A stretch of DNA of 64,000 bases from DASXKD01 sp963707905 (GCA_963707905.1 CAVPSA010000033.1:123333-187332), one strand, 5' to 3'. Shown: positions 52,474-61,919, counted from the first letter of the stretch. Made by a program: numbers and translations. The notes: generated by a model from the sequence alone, not told the origin.

Positions 52474-53481
52474 ATGATGCGGCTGCGGGCAGGTGTGGCG
52501 ATCGATCTCGGCACCGTCAACACCCTGGTGAGCATCCGCGGCAGGGGGCTCGTCGTCGAGGAGCCCTCCGCGATCGCTGTGAACCGGGGAACCGGCCAGA
52601 CCGTGGCGGTCGGCCGCGCGGCGGACGCGCTGGCTGGTAAGGCGCCCCAGGGTGTCGACGTCCTGCACCCGCTGCGCGACGGGGTGATCGCGGATCTGGA
52701 CGCGGCCACGGCCATGTTGCAGACCTTCCTGCGGCAGGCACGGCTGCGCCGCGGCCTGCTGCGGCCGGTTGCGGTGGTCTGCGTGCCCAGCGGGGCCACG
52801 TGGGTGGAACGCCGGGCGCTGGCCGCCGCCGTCGAGGCGGGCCGCCCGCGCTGCGCGGTGCAACTCGTCGACGAGCCGGTCGCCGCCGCCGCGGGCGCGG
52901 GCTTCGGCCTCACCGGCGGGACCGGTGCCTTCATCGTGGACATCGGCGGCGGGACCACCGAGATCGCGGTGGTGGCCGGTGGCCATCTGGTCCGGGCCGA
53001 GTCCCTCCGGCTCGGCGGCAACGCGATGGATGAGGCGATCGTGGCGACGGTGAAGGCCGAACTCGGCCTGCTCATCGGCCGGAACGCGGCGCGGCGGCTG
53101 AAGACGGACCTGGGCCTGACCGGTGGCACGCCCGAATGGGCCGAAGTGGTGGGCGTCGATGCGGCGCGCGGGGTCCCGCGGGCCGAGCGTATCCCCGGGG
53201 AACTCGTGACGGCCGCGCTGGAGCGCTCGGTGGCGGCCATCGTGGCTGCCGTCAGTGAGATGCTCCTCGGCCTTCCGCCAGACCTTGCCGAGGACGTCGT
53301 CCGCGGGAAGATCTGCCTGGCTGGCGGGGGAGCCCTGCTGCTGGGCCTGGCCGGCCGGATCGAGACGGCGGCCGGCATTCCCGCCCTTGTGGTGGACGAC
53401 CCGCTGCGCTGTGTCGTCCGGGGCGCGGGCGAGATCCTGGACGCCGGCGGCCACGCTGCCACGGCACCGGCGGCCGACTGA
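52474..53481 (+). CDS. mreB: MreB/Mbl-like actin-family protein
   Basis: A 335-aa bacterial actin homologue. The nucleotide-binding motifs are VAIDLGTVNTLVSI (phosphate 1), FIVDIGGGTTEIAVV (phosphate 2), LVDEPVAAAAGAG and LAGGGALLLGLAGRI (adenosine motif). It lies alone among stress genes, with no mreCD, so it is probably an extra copy rather than the main cell-shape gene. An involvement in shape change or spore/dormant-cell wall is possible but inferred. Start uncertain: ATG 52474 and 52477 lack a strong ribosome site, and GTG 52438 is in frame. Confidence 0.85.
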   Translation: MMRLRAGVAIDLGTVNTLVSIRGRGLVVEEPSAIAVNRGTGQTVAVGRAADALAGKAPQGVDVLHPLRDGVIADLDAATAMLQTFLRQARLRRGLLRPVAVVCVPSGATWVERRALAAAVEAGRPRCAVQLVDEPVAAAAGAGFGLTGGTGAFIVDIGGGTTEIAVVAGGHLVRAESLRLGGNAMDEAIVATVKAELGLLIGRNAARRLKTDLGLTGGTPEWAEVVGVDAARGVPRAERIPGELVTAALERSVAAIVAAVSEMLLGLPPDLAEDVVRGKICLAGGGALLLGLAGRIETAAGIPALVVDDPLRCVVRGAGEILDAGGHAATAPAAD

Positions 53482-53492
53482 CCTGCACACCA

Positions 53493-53506
53493 GGGACCTT
53501 TGCCCC
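53493..53506. promoter_or_regulatory. DosR-like box upstream of arcA
   Basis: GGGACCTTTGCCCC lies 64 bases upstream of arcA ATG 53570. It is the only box near the arc operon. Confidence 0.6.
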
Positions 53507-53569
53507 TGGATATGCCTGTGACGCCAGAGGCACCTTGGAAGTCAGCTGTTCATGGGGAGGCTGAGTTTC

Positions 53570-54793
53570 ATGAGTTTCCGGGTCCGATCAGAAGTGGGCC
53601 AGCTACGGCAGGTCATCGTGCACCGGCCAGGCCTGGAACTGTCCCGGCTCACCCCGCGCAACGTGGGGGAACTGCTGTTCGACGATGTGCTGTGGGCAAA
53701 GAAGGCGAAAGAGGAACATGACGCGTTCGCCGAGGCGCTGCGCGACAAGGGCGTGCGCGTGCACTATTTCGGGCAGTTGCTTGGCGAGACCCTCGAGGTC
53801 CCCGAGGGCAGGGCCTTTGTCCTCGACCGGATATGCACCCCGGAGTTGCTCGGCCCGGCGCTGATGGGCCCGGTGCGGCAGTTGTTCGACGACCTTGACG
53901 GCCCGGCCCTGGCGGAAGTGCTCGTTGGCGGGGTGCTCAAGGCGGACCTGCATCCGGCCCGGGCTCGCGGCAGCCTGCGCTGGAACCTGATGCGGGCCGA
54001 CGACTTCATCCTCCCGCCGCTGCCCAACCACCTGTTCCAGCGGGACAACTCGTGCTGGATCTACGGAGGTGTCTCGGTCAACCCGATGGCCAAGGCCGCC
54101 AGGCAGCGGGAAACGCTGCACAGCCGCGCCATCTACCGTTACCACCCGATGTTCGCCGCGGGCGGTTTCGTGACCTACTACGGCGACGACGACGCCGTTC
54201 ACCAGCCCGCCACCGTTGAGGGCGGGGACGTGCATGTCCTGGGGGCAGGCGCGGTGCTGGCGGGGATGGGAGAGCGGACCACCCCGATGGGGGTGGAGAT
54301 CCTGGCCAAGTCCCTGTTCGCCAGCGGGCAGGCCAGCACCGTGATCGCCGTCGAACTCCCGGCGACCCGCGCCATGATGCACCTGGACACCGTCATGACC
54401 ATGGTCGACCGTGCCACCTTCGTCCTCTACCCCTACCTCGACCGGCACCTGCGCTCCTGGACCCTGGCGCCCGGGGACGGCGAGACGGGCCTGGTCATCA
54501 CCCGCAACAGGAACCTCTGGGAGACGATGGCGCAGGTGCTCGGGGTGGCGCAGGTCACCGTGCTCACCACCGACGAGGACGTCAGGGCCGCGGAACGCGA
54601 GCAATGGGATGACGGGACCAATTACCTCGCCGTCGCCCCCGGTGTTGTCTTCGGTTACGAACGCAACGTGCCCACCAACACCATGCTGCGCAAGCACGGG
54701 ATCGAGGTCGTCACCATCGCGGGCAGCGAACTCGGCAGGGGCCGCGGCGGGCCGCGGTGCATGACCTGCCCCATCGACCGCGATGACGCCTGA
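53570..54793 (+). CDS. arcA: arginine deiminase
   Basis: Arginine deiminase (arginine + H2O to citrulline + NH3), 407 aa. It shows VRSEVGQLRQVIVHRPGLEL at the N-terminus, LPPLPNHLFQRDNSCWI, VEGGDVHVLG, HLDTVMTMVD and the catalytic Cys in RGGPRCMTCPI near the C-terminus. The catalytic Asp/Glu/His/Cys set appears complete. GGGAGG ten bases upstream favours ATG 53570; ATG 53552 is in frame. First gene of arcABC, which makes ATP from arginine without oxygen. Confidence 0.97.
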   Translation: MSFRVRSEVGQLRQVIVHRPGLELSRLTPRNVGELLFDDVLWAKKAKEEHDAFAEALRDKGVRVHYFGQLLGETLEVPEGRAFVLDRICTPELLGPALMGPVRQLFDDLDGPALAEVLVGGVLKADLHPARARGSLRWNLMRADDFILPPLPNHLFQRDNSCWIYGGVSVNPMAKAARQRETLHSRAIYRYHPMFAAGGFVTYYGDDDAVHQPATVEGGDVHVLGAGAVLAGMGERTTPMGVEILAKSLFASGQASTVIAVELPATRAMMHLDTVMTMVDRATFVLYPYLDRHLRSWTLAPGDGETGLVITRNRNLWETMAQVLGVAQVTVLTTDEDVRAAEREQWDDGTNYLAVAPGVVFGYERNVPTNTMLRKHGIEVVTIAGSELGRGRGGPRCMTCPIDRDDA

Positions 54794-54887
54794 GACCCAG
54801 GCGCGTGCCCAGCATCGCGGCACCCCTGGCATTCTTGATCATGGGGCCGAGCAGCGCGGCTTGACCTAACAGAACGAGGGAGCATCC

Positions 54888-55889
54888 ATGGACCTGCGCG
54901 GGCGCAGCCTGCTCAAAGAGATCGACTTCAGCGCCGAAGAATTTCTCTATCTCGTCGACCTCGGCGGGCGGCTGCGGGCGGACAAGCGCGCCGGGCGCCG
55001 GGTGCGCCGTCTGGCCGGCCGCAGCATCGCGCTGATCTTCGAGAAAACCTCTACCCGCACCCGGTCGGCGTTCGAGGTGGCCACCCACGACGAGGGCGGC
55101 GACGTCACCTACATCGGGCCGCAGGATTCCCAGTTGGGGCGCAAGGAGTCGATGAAGGACACCGCCCGGGTGCTTGGCCGGATGTTCGACGGCATCGAGT
55201 ACCGCGGCGATGCCCAGGAGAAGGTGGAAACCCTGGCCGCCTATGCCGGGGTTCCGGTGTGGAACGGGCTCACCGACGAGTGGCATCCGACCCAGATGCT
55301 GGCCGACATCCTCACCATGCGCGACCACACCGCCAAGCCGCTCAGCGAGGTGGCCTACTGCTATCTGGGTGACGGCCGCAACAACACCGCGAACTCGCTG
55401 CTTGTGACCGGCGCCCTGCTCGGCATGGACGTGCGCATCTGCGCTCCGGAGCAGCTCCAGCCCGCGCCCGGCGTGCAGGACATCGCCCGCGGGCTGGCCG
55501 CCTCCTCCGGCGCCCGGATGGCGGTCACCGCGGACCTCGCGGCCGCCGTGGCGGGTGCGGACTTCCTGTACACCGACGTGTGGGTGTCCATGGGGGAGCC
55601 GGTGGAAGAGTGGGACGCCCGGATCGGCTTGCTGCTGCCCTACCAGGTGAACGCGCAGACCATGGCGGCCACGGGGAATCCCTCGGTGAAGTTCATGCAC
55701 TGCCTGCCCGCGCTGCACAACACCGAGACCGAGATCGGGCAGGAGATCTACGACAAGCACAGGCTGGATGCGCTGGAGGTCACCGAGGAGGTCTTCGAGT
55801 CGCCCGCCTCCATCGTGTTCGACCAGGCGGAGAACCGGCTGCACACCATCAAGGCGGCCATGGTGGCCATGATCGGGGAGCCCGCGTGA
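54888..55889 (+). CDS. arcB: ornithine carbamoyltransferase (catabolic)
   Basis: A 333-aa ornithine carbamoyltransferase. It shows FEKTSTRTRSAFEVA (carbamoyl-phosphate loop), YRGDAQEKVETLAAYAGVPVWNGLTDEWHPTQMLAD, GDGRNNTANSLLV and FMHCLPALHN. In this operon it runs backwards, citrulline + phosphate to ornithine + carbamoyl-phosphate. It lies 94 bases after arcA and overlaps arcC by four bases. CGAGGGAG upstream supports ATG 54888. Confidence 0.96.
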   Translation: MDLRGRSLLKEIDFSAEEFLYLVDLGGRLRADKRAGRRVRRLAGRSIALIFEKTSTRTRSAFEVATHDEGGDVTYIGPQDSQLGRKESMKDTARVLGRMFDGIEYRGDAQEKVETLAAYAGVPVWNGLTDEWHPTQMLADILTMRDHTAKPLSEVAYCYLGDGRNNTANSLLVTGALLGMDVRICAPEQLQPAPGVQDIARGLAASSGARMAVTADLAAAVAGADFLYTDVWVSMGEPVEEWDARIGLLLPYQVNAQTMAATGNPSVKFMHCLPALHNTETEIGQEIYDKHRLDALEVTEEVFESPASIVFDQAENRLHTIKAAMVAMIGEPA

Positions 55890-56791
55890 GGGTGGTCGCC
55901 GCGCTCGGCGGCAATGCTCTGCTTGAACGCGGCGAGCTGCCCGAGGCCAGTGTGCAGGAAGAACATGTGCACAAGGCGGCCCTCGCACTCGCCCCGCTGG
56001 CGCATGCGCACCAGCTTGTGCTGACCCACGGGAACGGCCCGCAGGTGGGCCTGCTCGCCCTGGAGAACGCAGCCGATCGCGGCCTGCGCACCCCCTATCC
56101 CTTCGACGTGCTTGGCGCGCAGACCCAGGGCATGATCGGCTACTGGCTGCTCCAGGCCATGCAGAACGCGCTGCCGGACATCCGGGTGGCCTGCCTGGTC
56201 AGCCGTACCGTGGTCAGCGCGGACGACCCCGCGTTCGGCCACCCGACGAAGTTCGTCGGGCCGGTCTACGACGAAACGGACGCGCGCGCGCTCGCCGCGG
56301 CCCACGGGTGGGAGGTCCGCCAGGACGGCACCAGGTGGCGCCGGGTGGTTCCCTCGCCCGAGCCCCTGGAACTGCTGGAACTGCCCAGCGCCCGGGTGCT
56401 GCTTGACAGCGGGACCGTCGTCATCTGCGCGGGCGGCGGCGGGGCGCCGGTGGTGCGGGACGCGGCGGGGATGCTGCATGGGGCCGAGGCGGTCGTGGAC
56501 AAGGACCTGACGGCCGCCCTGCTGGCCCGGGCGCTGGACGCGGACGCGCTGCTGCTGCTGACCGACATAGCGGCGGTCCAGGAGGGGTTCGGCACACCGC
56601 AGTCCCGGCCGCTGCACCGGGTGACACCCGCGGAGCTGCGGTCCCGGTCGTTCCCTGACGGTTCCATGGGTCCCAAGATCGAGGCCGTCTGCCGCTTCGT
56701 GGAAGCGACCGGAAAGATGGCGGCCATCGGGCAGCTTGGTGACGCCGAGGCACTGCTGCGCGGCGACGCGGGGACAGTGGTCGCTCCCTGA
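55886..56791 (+). CDS. arcC: carbamate kinase
   Basis: Carbamate kinase (carbamoyl-phosphate + ADP to ATP + carbamate), 301 aa. It shows VVAALGGNALLERGE, LVLTHGNGPQVGLLAL, LGAQTQGMIGYWLLQAM, VVICAGGGGAPVV, VVDKDLTAALLA and FPDGSMGPKIEAVCRFVEATG. GTG 55886 overlaps the arcB stop (GTGA). It is the ATP-forming step of the arginine deiminase route. No dedicated arcD-type exchanger is adjacent; the APC permease at 9165 is a candidate elsewhere in the island. Confidence 0.95.
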   Translation: MRVVAALGGNALLERGELPEASVQEEHVHKAALALAPLAHAHQLVLTHGNGPQVGLLALENAADRGLRTPYPFDVLGAQTQGMIGYWLLQAMQNALPDIRVACLVSRTVVSADDPAFGHPTKFVGPVYDETDARALAAAHGWEVRQDGTRWRRVVPSPEPLELLELPSARVLLDSGTVVICAGGGGAPVVRDAAGMLHGAEAVVDKDLTAALLARALDADALLLLTDIAAVQEGFGTPQSRPLHRVTPAELRSRSFPDGSMGPKIEAVCRFVEATGKMAAIGQLGDAEALLRGDAGTVVAP

Positions 56792-56908
56792 GCCGGCGGC
56801 GGTTGCCGGGGTAACGGTTCGCGCCGGTCCTGCGGTTTGCGGGTATGGGTTTGGCTGGCTATACCAGAAGCGGAAGCCTGAGTCTTGAGCGCGAAAAGGG
56901 GTGTGCGG

Positions 56909-57256
56909 GTGACCGCGGAATCGATCGACGCGACGGTCCCGCCAAGCGGGACGGGCTGCGCCGAGTGCGACGAGGCCGGAGGCTGGTGGTTCCATCTGCG
57001 CCGCTGCGCGCAGTGCGGGCACATCGGCTGCTGCGACTCCTCGCCGGCCCAGCATGCCAGTGCCCATGCAGCCGCCACCGGGCACCCGCTCATCAGGAGC
57101 TTCGAGCCGGGCGAGTCGTGGTTCTGGAGCTACGCGGAGGACCGGATGTACGGCAGCGGACCGGAACTGGCGCCGCCCGAGCACCATCCCGCCGACCAGC
57201 CGGTGCCCGGCCCGGCGGGCCGCGTCCCCCGCGACTGGCAGTCGAAGCTGCACTAG
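56909..57256 (+). CDS. UBP-type zinc-finger protein
   Basis: A 115-aa protein with a ubiquitin-hydrolase-type (ZnF-UBP) zinc finger: GCAECDEAGGWWFHLRRCAQCGHIGCCDSSPAQHASAHAAATGHPLIRSFEPGESWFWSYAED. The Cys/His pattern is complete. Such small UBP-finger proteins are common in actinobacteria, often fused or near redox genes, and their role is unknown. AAGGGG seven bases upstream supports GTG 56909; an upstream TTG at 56885 is possible. Confidence 0.85.
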   Translation: MTAESIDATVPPSGTGCAECDEAGGWWFHLRRCAQCGHIGCCDSSPAQHASAHAAATGHPLIRSFEPGESWFWSYAEDRMYGSGPELAPPEHHPADQPVPGPAGRVPRDWQSKLH

Positions 57257-57261
57257 CGGTG

Positions 57262-57290
57262 GCCCCGGCTCCACCAAGCAGGACCGGGGC
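57262..57290. terminator. possible hairpin terminator
   Basis: GCCCCGG and CCGGGGC form a 7-bp stem with a 15-base loop just after the UBP-finger gene. It is weak. Confidence 0.4.
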
Positions 57291-57494
57291 ACACTGGCGC
57301 GGAACCTGCGCATTTCCCGCTGTCAGCGGGCCTGGCGGCGCCGGGTCTCCTAGTATCAATGTCCAGATGAGCGGAGCCTGCGGGGTGCGCGTGGCGGCGT
57401 ACCCCGCGGCCGGCCCGTGGCGGGGCCGGTTTCTGCACCCGCTGAGCATAGAGAGCACATCAAGCTGGGTATCTCCTAGCTTGGGGGGAGTGCG

Positions 57495-58322
57495 ATGAAT
57501 GAGACTGCCGAGATTCCGGCCGGAGTGGACCCCGCCAGGCCTGCGCCCGCACGGATCTATGACTACCTCTTAAGCGGCAACAACAATTTCAAGTCCGATC
57601 GCGACGCGGCCAAGCGCATCATGGCGCTGGTGCCGGAGATCAAGGACTGCGCCTGGGCCAACCGCGGGTTCCATCAGCGTGCGGCCAGGTGGATCGCCGG
57701 GCGCGGGGTCAGGCAGTTCATCGACATCGGCTCCGGGCTGCCTACCGTCGGCAACACCCACGACGTGGTCCGGTCGGTCGACACGAGCTGCCGCGTCGTC
57801 TACGTGGACAACGACCCGATGGTGCGCACCGAGTCCCGGCAGTTGCTGGCCGGCGTTTCCGGGGTCAAGGTCATCCATGGTGACATGCGCGACCCGGAGC
57901 GCCTGCTCGCTGACCCGGAACTGCGGGAGCTGATCGACTTCAGCCAGCCGGCCGGCCTGCTGATGACCGCGGTGGTGCACTTCGTGGCCGACGAGAGCGA
58001 CCCATGGGGCCTGGTGCGCCGGTATCTGGCGGTGCTGGCTCCGGGCAGCTACCTGGCGCTGTCGCACCTGACCAGCGATCAGAAACCGCCGCGTGCGGTG
58101 CATGAGTTCCGGCGCGTCTTCAACCGTGCCACGGAGCAGATGCACTTCCGCTCCCGGGCCGAGGTGGAACGGCTTTTCGAGGGCCTGGACATGGTCTCGG
58201 CGCACGACCCGGAGGTCCCTGGGCGGCTGTGCTACGTGGGCGACTGGGAGGCCGAGGACCCGGCAATGGCCGACAGCGATGGCTCGCGCTGGCTCTATTG
58301 CGGGGTCGCCCGGCGCCCCTAG
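57495..58322 (+). CDS. SAM-dependent methyltransferase (PF04672 type)
   Basis: A 275-aa protein of the actinobacteria-typical S-adenosyl methyltransferase family (Methyltransf_19, formerly DUF574). It shows PARPAPARIYDYLLSGNNNFKSDRDAA at the N-terminus, FIDIGSGLPTVGNTHDVV (SAM loop), VVYVDNDPMV and AVVHFVADESDPWGLVRRYLAVLAPGSYLALSHL. The substrate is unknown. It lies between the zinc-finger protein and a convergent VOC gene. Confidence 0.9.
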   Translation: MNETAEIPAGVDPARPAPARIYDYLLSGNNNFKSDRDAAKRIMALVPEIKDCAWANRGFHQRAARWIAGRGVRQFIDIGSGLPTVGNTHDVVRSVDTSCRVVYVDNDPMVRTESRQLLAGVSGVKVIHGDMRDPERLLADPELRELIDFSQPAGLLMTAVVHFVADESDPWGLVRRYLAVLAPGSYLALSHLTSDQKPPRAVHEFRRVFNRATEQMHFRSRAEVERLFEGLDMVSAHDPEVPGRLCYVGDWEAEDPAMADSDGSRWLYCGVARRP

Positions 58323-58328
58323 CCGATA

Positions 58329-58748
58329 TCACGGTCCGCTGAAGGAACTCAGTTCTGCGCCCACGTATTCGCGGACCTCCTGGATGGCCCAGTTGTTGCC
58401 ATCGGGGTCGGTGAAGAAGGCGAACTTTCCGCCGTCCCTGGGATCCATCGTCTGCACCGGGGAGATCTCGACACCCCGGCCGGCCAGCTCGGTCCTGGCC
58501 GCCTCGATGTCCGGGACGACCAGTTGCAGGCTCGCCGAGGTGCCGCCCAGGTCGGTGCCGGCCGGCACCACCTTCGGCCCGATCACCACGGAGCACCCGG
58601 AACCTGGCGGGGTCATGTGCACCACGCGCATGGTCTCGGTGGGGGTGGTGTCGGCGTCCAGGTGAAAGCCCAGCTTGCCGGTGTAGAAGCTCTTCGCCCG
58701 GTCGATGTCGGTGACCGGGATCACGACGACTTCCAGCTTCCATTCCAT
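58329..58748 (-). CDS. VOC-family (glyoxalase-like) protein
   Basis: A 139-aa vicinal-oxygen-chelate fold protein: VVVIPVTDIDRAKSFYTGKLGFHLDAD is the first beta-alpha-beta unit, SLQLVVPDIEAARTELAGRGVEI the second, ending FAFFTDPDGNNWAIQEV with a conserved Glu/His-type metal ligand region. It could be a glyoxalase, a resistance protein or a carrier; the reaction is not predictable. GAAGGGA upstream supports ATG 58748. Confidence 0.85.
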   Translation of the reverse strand: MEWKLEVVVIPVTDIDRAKSFYTGKLGFHLDADTTPTETMRVVHMTPPGSGCSVVIGPKVVPAGTDLGGTSASLQLVVPDIEAARTELAGRGVEISPVQTMDPRDGGKFAFFTDPDGNNWAIQEVREYVGAELSSFSGP

Positions 58749-58966
58749 GGTTGGTTCCCTTCGGCTGCCGCACCCTGGTGGGCGCTGTCATCTCCGAGGA
58801 CGAAGCTGCCGGGCCGGTCTCGACATCCCCCCGGGGAGCGTAACGCAGCGAATTAATAGGCAGTAATCCGACCGAATCATCGGCGATCATGCCTAGCTTT
58901 GCCGTTAGGTGTACAGAGAACGAGTGCCCCGGATTCAGCCTGCTTCCGATCGCTCATGGGGAAAAG

Positions 58967-60043
58967 ATGACGTCTTTGTTCCGGTATGTCCGCCGGCCGC
59001 TGCTCGCGCTTGCCGCGGTGGCCTGCGTGGCAGTCAGCACGATGGGGACGCTCGGCGCGGGTGCCGCGGTGCGGCCCGCGTCGGCGGGCCTGGGGGGTGC
59101 CCCGGTCCCGGCACCGACAGCCCTGCCGCACACCAGGCCCGCGGCGGCGGCCAGCCAGATGTACGCGACGCTGCTCTTCTCGCGTTCCGAGATCACCGGG
59201 GCCGACGGCTGCACGCCCGATGACACCGGCGTCGCGCGCCTGGACACCACGGTCGCGCCGTACCTGCAGTCGCTGGGGATGGCCGGGACCGGTTCGCTGG
59301 TCACCGACAAGACGCATAAGACGGCCAACAACTGCACCCACAGTGGTGACTCGCTCACCGCGTCCTGGGCCCAGGCGACCTCGCTGGCGCAGACCTACGG
59401 CTGGCACTTCGTGTCGGCCACCGCCACCTATCCCCAGGATCTGACCTCGCTCCCCCCGGCACAGCAGCAGGCCGAGACCTGCGGCTCGGCGAACACCATA
59501 GACACGCACGGGCTGCCGGGTGCGCACGGGCTCATCGCCTATCCCGGGGCACAGGGGATGCCGGCCAGCGTTCAGGCCAAGTACGGTGCCAGGTGCTTCG
59601 CCTGGGGCCGGGTGTACGACAAGTCAGGCACCACCACCGCCGCCATGGGCACCACCGCGCCGTACTGGCAGCTCACCCGGGCGTTCAACGGTGGCCCGTG
59701 CAACGACCCGACGGCGTCGTGTTACACGATCGTCGCGCAGGGCAGCCCGCGCTACGCGACGCCGAGCGAGATCATCGCGCTGGTCGACGCGCTCCAGCCG
59801 GGCCAGTGGCTGACCCTGCAGTCATACATCCTGGTCACCGGGAAGAACCCGGCGTACAGCAACAACGGCACCCGGTGGAACTGCAACTCCGCCAACCCGG
59901 ACCTGCACTGGACCAACGACGTGGAGCGCTACTGCTACAACGACTTCCAGCAGGTCGTGCAGGCGATCGCCGCGCGCGGCATCAAGGTGACCGACCCGCT
60001 CACCGTGGGCGTGGCGTTCGGCCGCCCCGCGAGCTATCCCTAG
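58967..60043 (+). CDS. secreted Cys-containing protein of unknown function
   Basis: I do not recognise this 358-aa protein. It has a clear signal peptide (YVRRPLLALAAVACVAVSTMGTLGAGAA, cleavage probably near residue 42) and at least seven cysteines in the mature part, suggesting disulfides. Recognisable stretches are SQMYATLLFSRSEITGADGC, YGWHFVSATATYPQD, HGLIAYPGAQGMP and PSEIIALVDALQPGQWLTLQSYILV; the last two resemble a glycan-deacetylase or glycosidase-like barrel, but no catalytic motif is certain. Its stop (TAG) overlaps the convergent encapsulin stop in CTAG. Confidence 0.7.
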   Translation: MTSLFRYVRRPLLALAAVACVAVSTMGTLGAGAAVRPASAGLGGAPVPAPTALPHTRPAAAASQMYATLLFSRSEITGADGCTPDDTGVARLDTTVAPYLQSLGMAGTGSLVTDKTHKTANNCTHSGDSLTASWAQATSLAQTYGWHFVSATATYPQDLTSLPPAQQQAETCGSANTIDTHGLPGAHGLIAYPGAQGMPASVQAKYGARCFAWGRVYDKSGTTTAAMGTTAPYWQLTRAFNGGPCNDPTASCYTIVAQGSPRYATPSEIIALVDALQPGQWLTLQSYILVTGKNPAYSNNGTRWNCNSANPDLHWTNDVERYCYNDFQQVVQAIAARGIKVTDPLTVGVAFGRPASYP

Positions 60044-60843
60044 GCGCTCGCGGGCAGGCCGACCGCGGCCTCGGCGGTGTACACCAGGAAGGTCAGCGTC
60101 TCCTGCAGGTACAGCTCGACCTGGGTGCCGGTGTGTGACAGGTAGCCGATCGAGGCTTCCTGCCCGAGCTGGAGGCTGAAGTCGCCGCCCCTGGTGGTCA
60201 GCGCGACGGCGCCGGATATCGCGGGCGCCCAGATGATCTCGCCGTTGACCATCCGCTTCAGATGCTCGAGCACGGGGTATCCATGGTCGCTGGTCTCGCT
60301 GACCGCGATGTAGGCGTCGGCGCTGAGCAGCACGGAGTACGGGCCGTCGACGCCGCTCTCGCGGAGCTGGCCGAGCGCACGGGCGATCGCCGCCGGGTAC
60401 TCGCGTACGTCCCCGGGCAGGTTCACCGGGGGATTGCTCGAGCCGGGCCGGATGCCCTGAATGCCGGCGGCCGGATAGCCGTCGAAGATCGCGCGGTCCT
60501 CGGCGAAGGCGATCTGGCGGGCGGCGTCCTTGACCGGCTGCCAGTCGGAGTCCTCGGCCCCGCGCTCCACGTCGTCGATCTCCTCGCGGTTCAACGTGAA
60601 CGGCACGCGCAGTTCCACCAGTGCCGCGGCCAGGCGCTGCCGGGCGTGCACCCCGTCGGCCGGCGCGTCGATGTCGCGCACCCGGCCGGTGCCCACCGCG
60701 GACAGCCCATAGCCTCCCGGTCCCTGCACGTCCACCACCCGCCGCCCGGCAAGATGGCGCTTGAGCGTGCGGGCGGCCTCCGCCGCTATCTGCGCCCAGG
60801 CCGCCTCGGAGACCGGCGCGAGCTCGCGGTGCAGGTTATCCAT
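60040..60843 (-). CDS. encapsulin nanocompartment shell protein (family 1)
   Basis: A 267-aa HK97-fold shell protein of the encapsulin/linocin M18 type (Rv0798c-like). It shows NLHRELAPVSEAAWAQIAAEAARTLKRHLAGRRVVDVQGP, LRVPFTLNREEIDDVERGAEDSDW, AAIARALGQLRES and the C-terminal YLQETLTFLVYTAEAAVGL. It self-assembles into a protein cage around cargo. Its start overlaps the upstream DyP peroxidase stop by eight bases. The peroxidase carries a targeting peptide, so the two form a cage-cargo pair in oxidative-stress defence. Confidence 0.95.
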   Translation of the reverse strand: MDNLHRELAPVSEAAWAQIAAEAARTLKRHLAGRRVVDVQGPGGYGLSAVGTGRVRDIDAPADGVHARQRLAAALVELRVPFTLNREEIDDVERGAEDSDWQPVKDAARQIAFAEDRAIFDGYPAAGIQGIRPGSSNPPVNLPGDVREYPAAIARALGQLRESGVDGPYSVLLSADAYIAVSETSDHGYPVLEHLKRMVNGEIIWAPAISGAVALTTRGGDFSLQLGQEASIGYLSHTGTQVELYLQETLTFLVYTAEAAVGLPASA

Positions 60844-61894
60844 CGCCAGGTGCCCCTTTCAGGCTGCCAATATTGAGGGAGCCCGGAGATCCTCGCCGGG
60901 CGGGTGTGGTTACCCCACGGGTGGGCGCCGGGGCGGCGCCGGGGTTTTCCAGGCTTTCCAGCAGCGGCACCGCGGGCACGAAGAACAGATTCCCGGTGAT
61001 CGCCGTGCTGAAGTCAAGCAGCCGGTCGTAGTTCCCCTCGGGGGAACCGACGAACATGTTCGTGAGCATCTGCTCGATCGTGGCCGGTGAGCGGGCGTAG
61101 CCGATGAAGTAGGTGCCGTAGCACCCGTCCCCGACCGAGCCGAACGGCATGTTGTCGCGGAGGATCTGGATCTCCTCGCCGTCGTCCCCGGTGATGACGT
61201 TCAGCACGTTGTGCGCGTAACTGGGCTTCACGTCGTCGGCCAGTTCGATGTCGGACAGCTTCGTGCGCCCGATGATCTTCTCCTGCTCCTCGACGGGCAG
61301 AGCGTTCCACGCAGCCACATCGTGCAGGTACTGCTGCACGATCACATAGCTGCCACCCGCGAAGGCGGGATCCTCGTCCCCGATCAAGGTCGCCCGCGCG
61401 GCAGCCACGCCGGTGGGGTTCTCCGTACCGTCAACAAACCCGATCAGGTCCCGGTCGTCGAAGTACCGGAAGCCGTGCACTTCGGACACGACGGTCACCG
61501 CTTTGCCCAGCCGGTTCATGATCTGGCCGGCCAGTTCGAAGCACAGGTCCATCCGCACGGCGCGGATATGGAACAGCACGTCGCCTGCGGTAGCGACGGC
61601 ATGCCGCGGTCCCGCTTTGATTTCCCTGAACGGATGGAGCCCGGCTGGCTTGCCCGCACCGGCGATCCGGTCCCACACGGCCGCACCAAAACCGGTGACG
61701 CAGGTCAGATTCCCGTCCAGATCCCGGAATCCCACGGCACGGACCAGGCCTGCCAGGTCCGCGCAGAGAGCGCGCACCGTGGCTGCACTGTCCTCGCCGG
61801 GGGCAAGCACGGCCACAAGGAAGATCGCTGCGCCGGTCAGCGGTGCGATGACGGCCTGTGCCTCGGGGGCGGCGTCACCGGTATCCGTCCTCAC
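60836..61894 (-). CDS. DyP-type heme peroxidase, encapsulin cargo
   Basis: A 352-aa dye-decolourising peroxidase with the catalytic GFVDGTENP (GxxDG), a probable proximal heme His in DVKPSYAHNV and an Arg in QILRDNMPFG. The C-terminus, after a Pro/Ala linker, reads GSLNIGSLKGAPGDG, the classic encapsulin targeting peptide (SLxIGSLKG). It overlaps the encapsulin start by eight bases. Start chosen: GTG 61894 with GAGG upstream. In-frame starts further up would overlap the MarR gene on the same strand. 25 bases separate it from the MarR stop. Confidence 0.95.
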   Translation of the reverse strand: MRTDTGDAAPEAQAVIAPLTGAAIFLVAVLAPGEDSAATVRALCADLAGLVRAVGFRDLDGNLTCVTGFGAAVWDRIAGAGKPAGLHPFREIKAGPRHAVATAGDVLFHIRAVRMDLCFELAGQIMNRLGKAVTVVSEVHGFRYFDDRDLIGFVDGTENPTGVAAARATLIGDEDPAFAGGSYVIVQQYLHDVAAWNALPVEEQEKIIGRTKLSDIELADDVKPSYAHNVLNVITGDDGEEIQILRDNMPFGSVGDGCYGTYFIGYARSPATIEQMLTNMFVGSPEGNYDRLLDFSTAITGNLFFVPAVPLLESLENPGAAPAPTRGVTTPARRGSPGSLNIGSLKGAPGDG

Positions 61895-61919
61895 CCGTAC
61901 ATCCTCTACCTTCCGTGGT

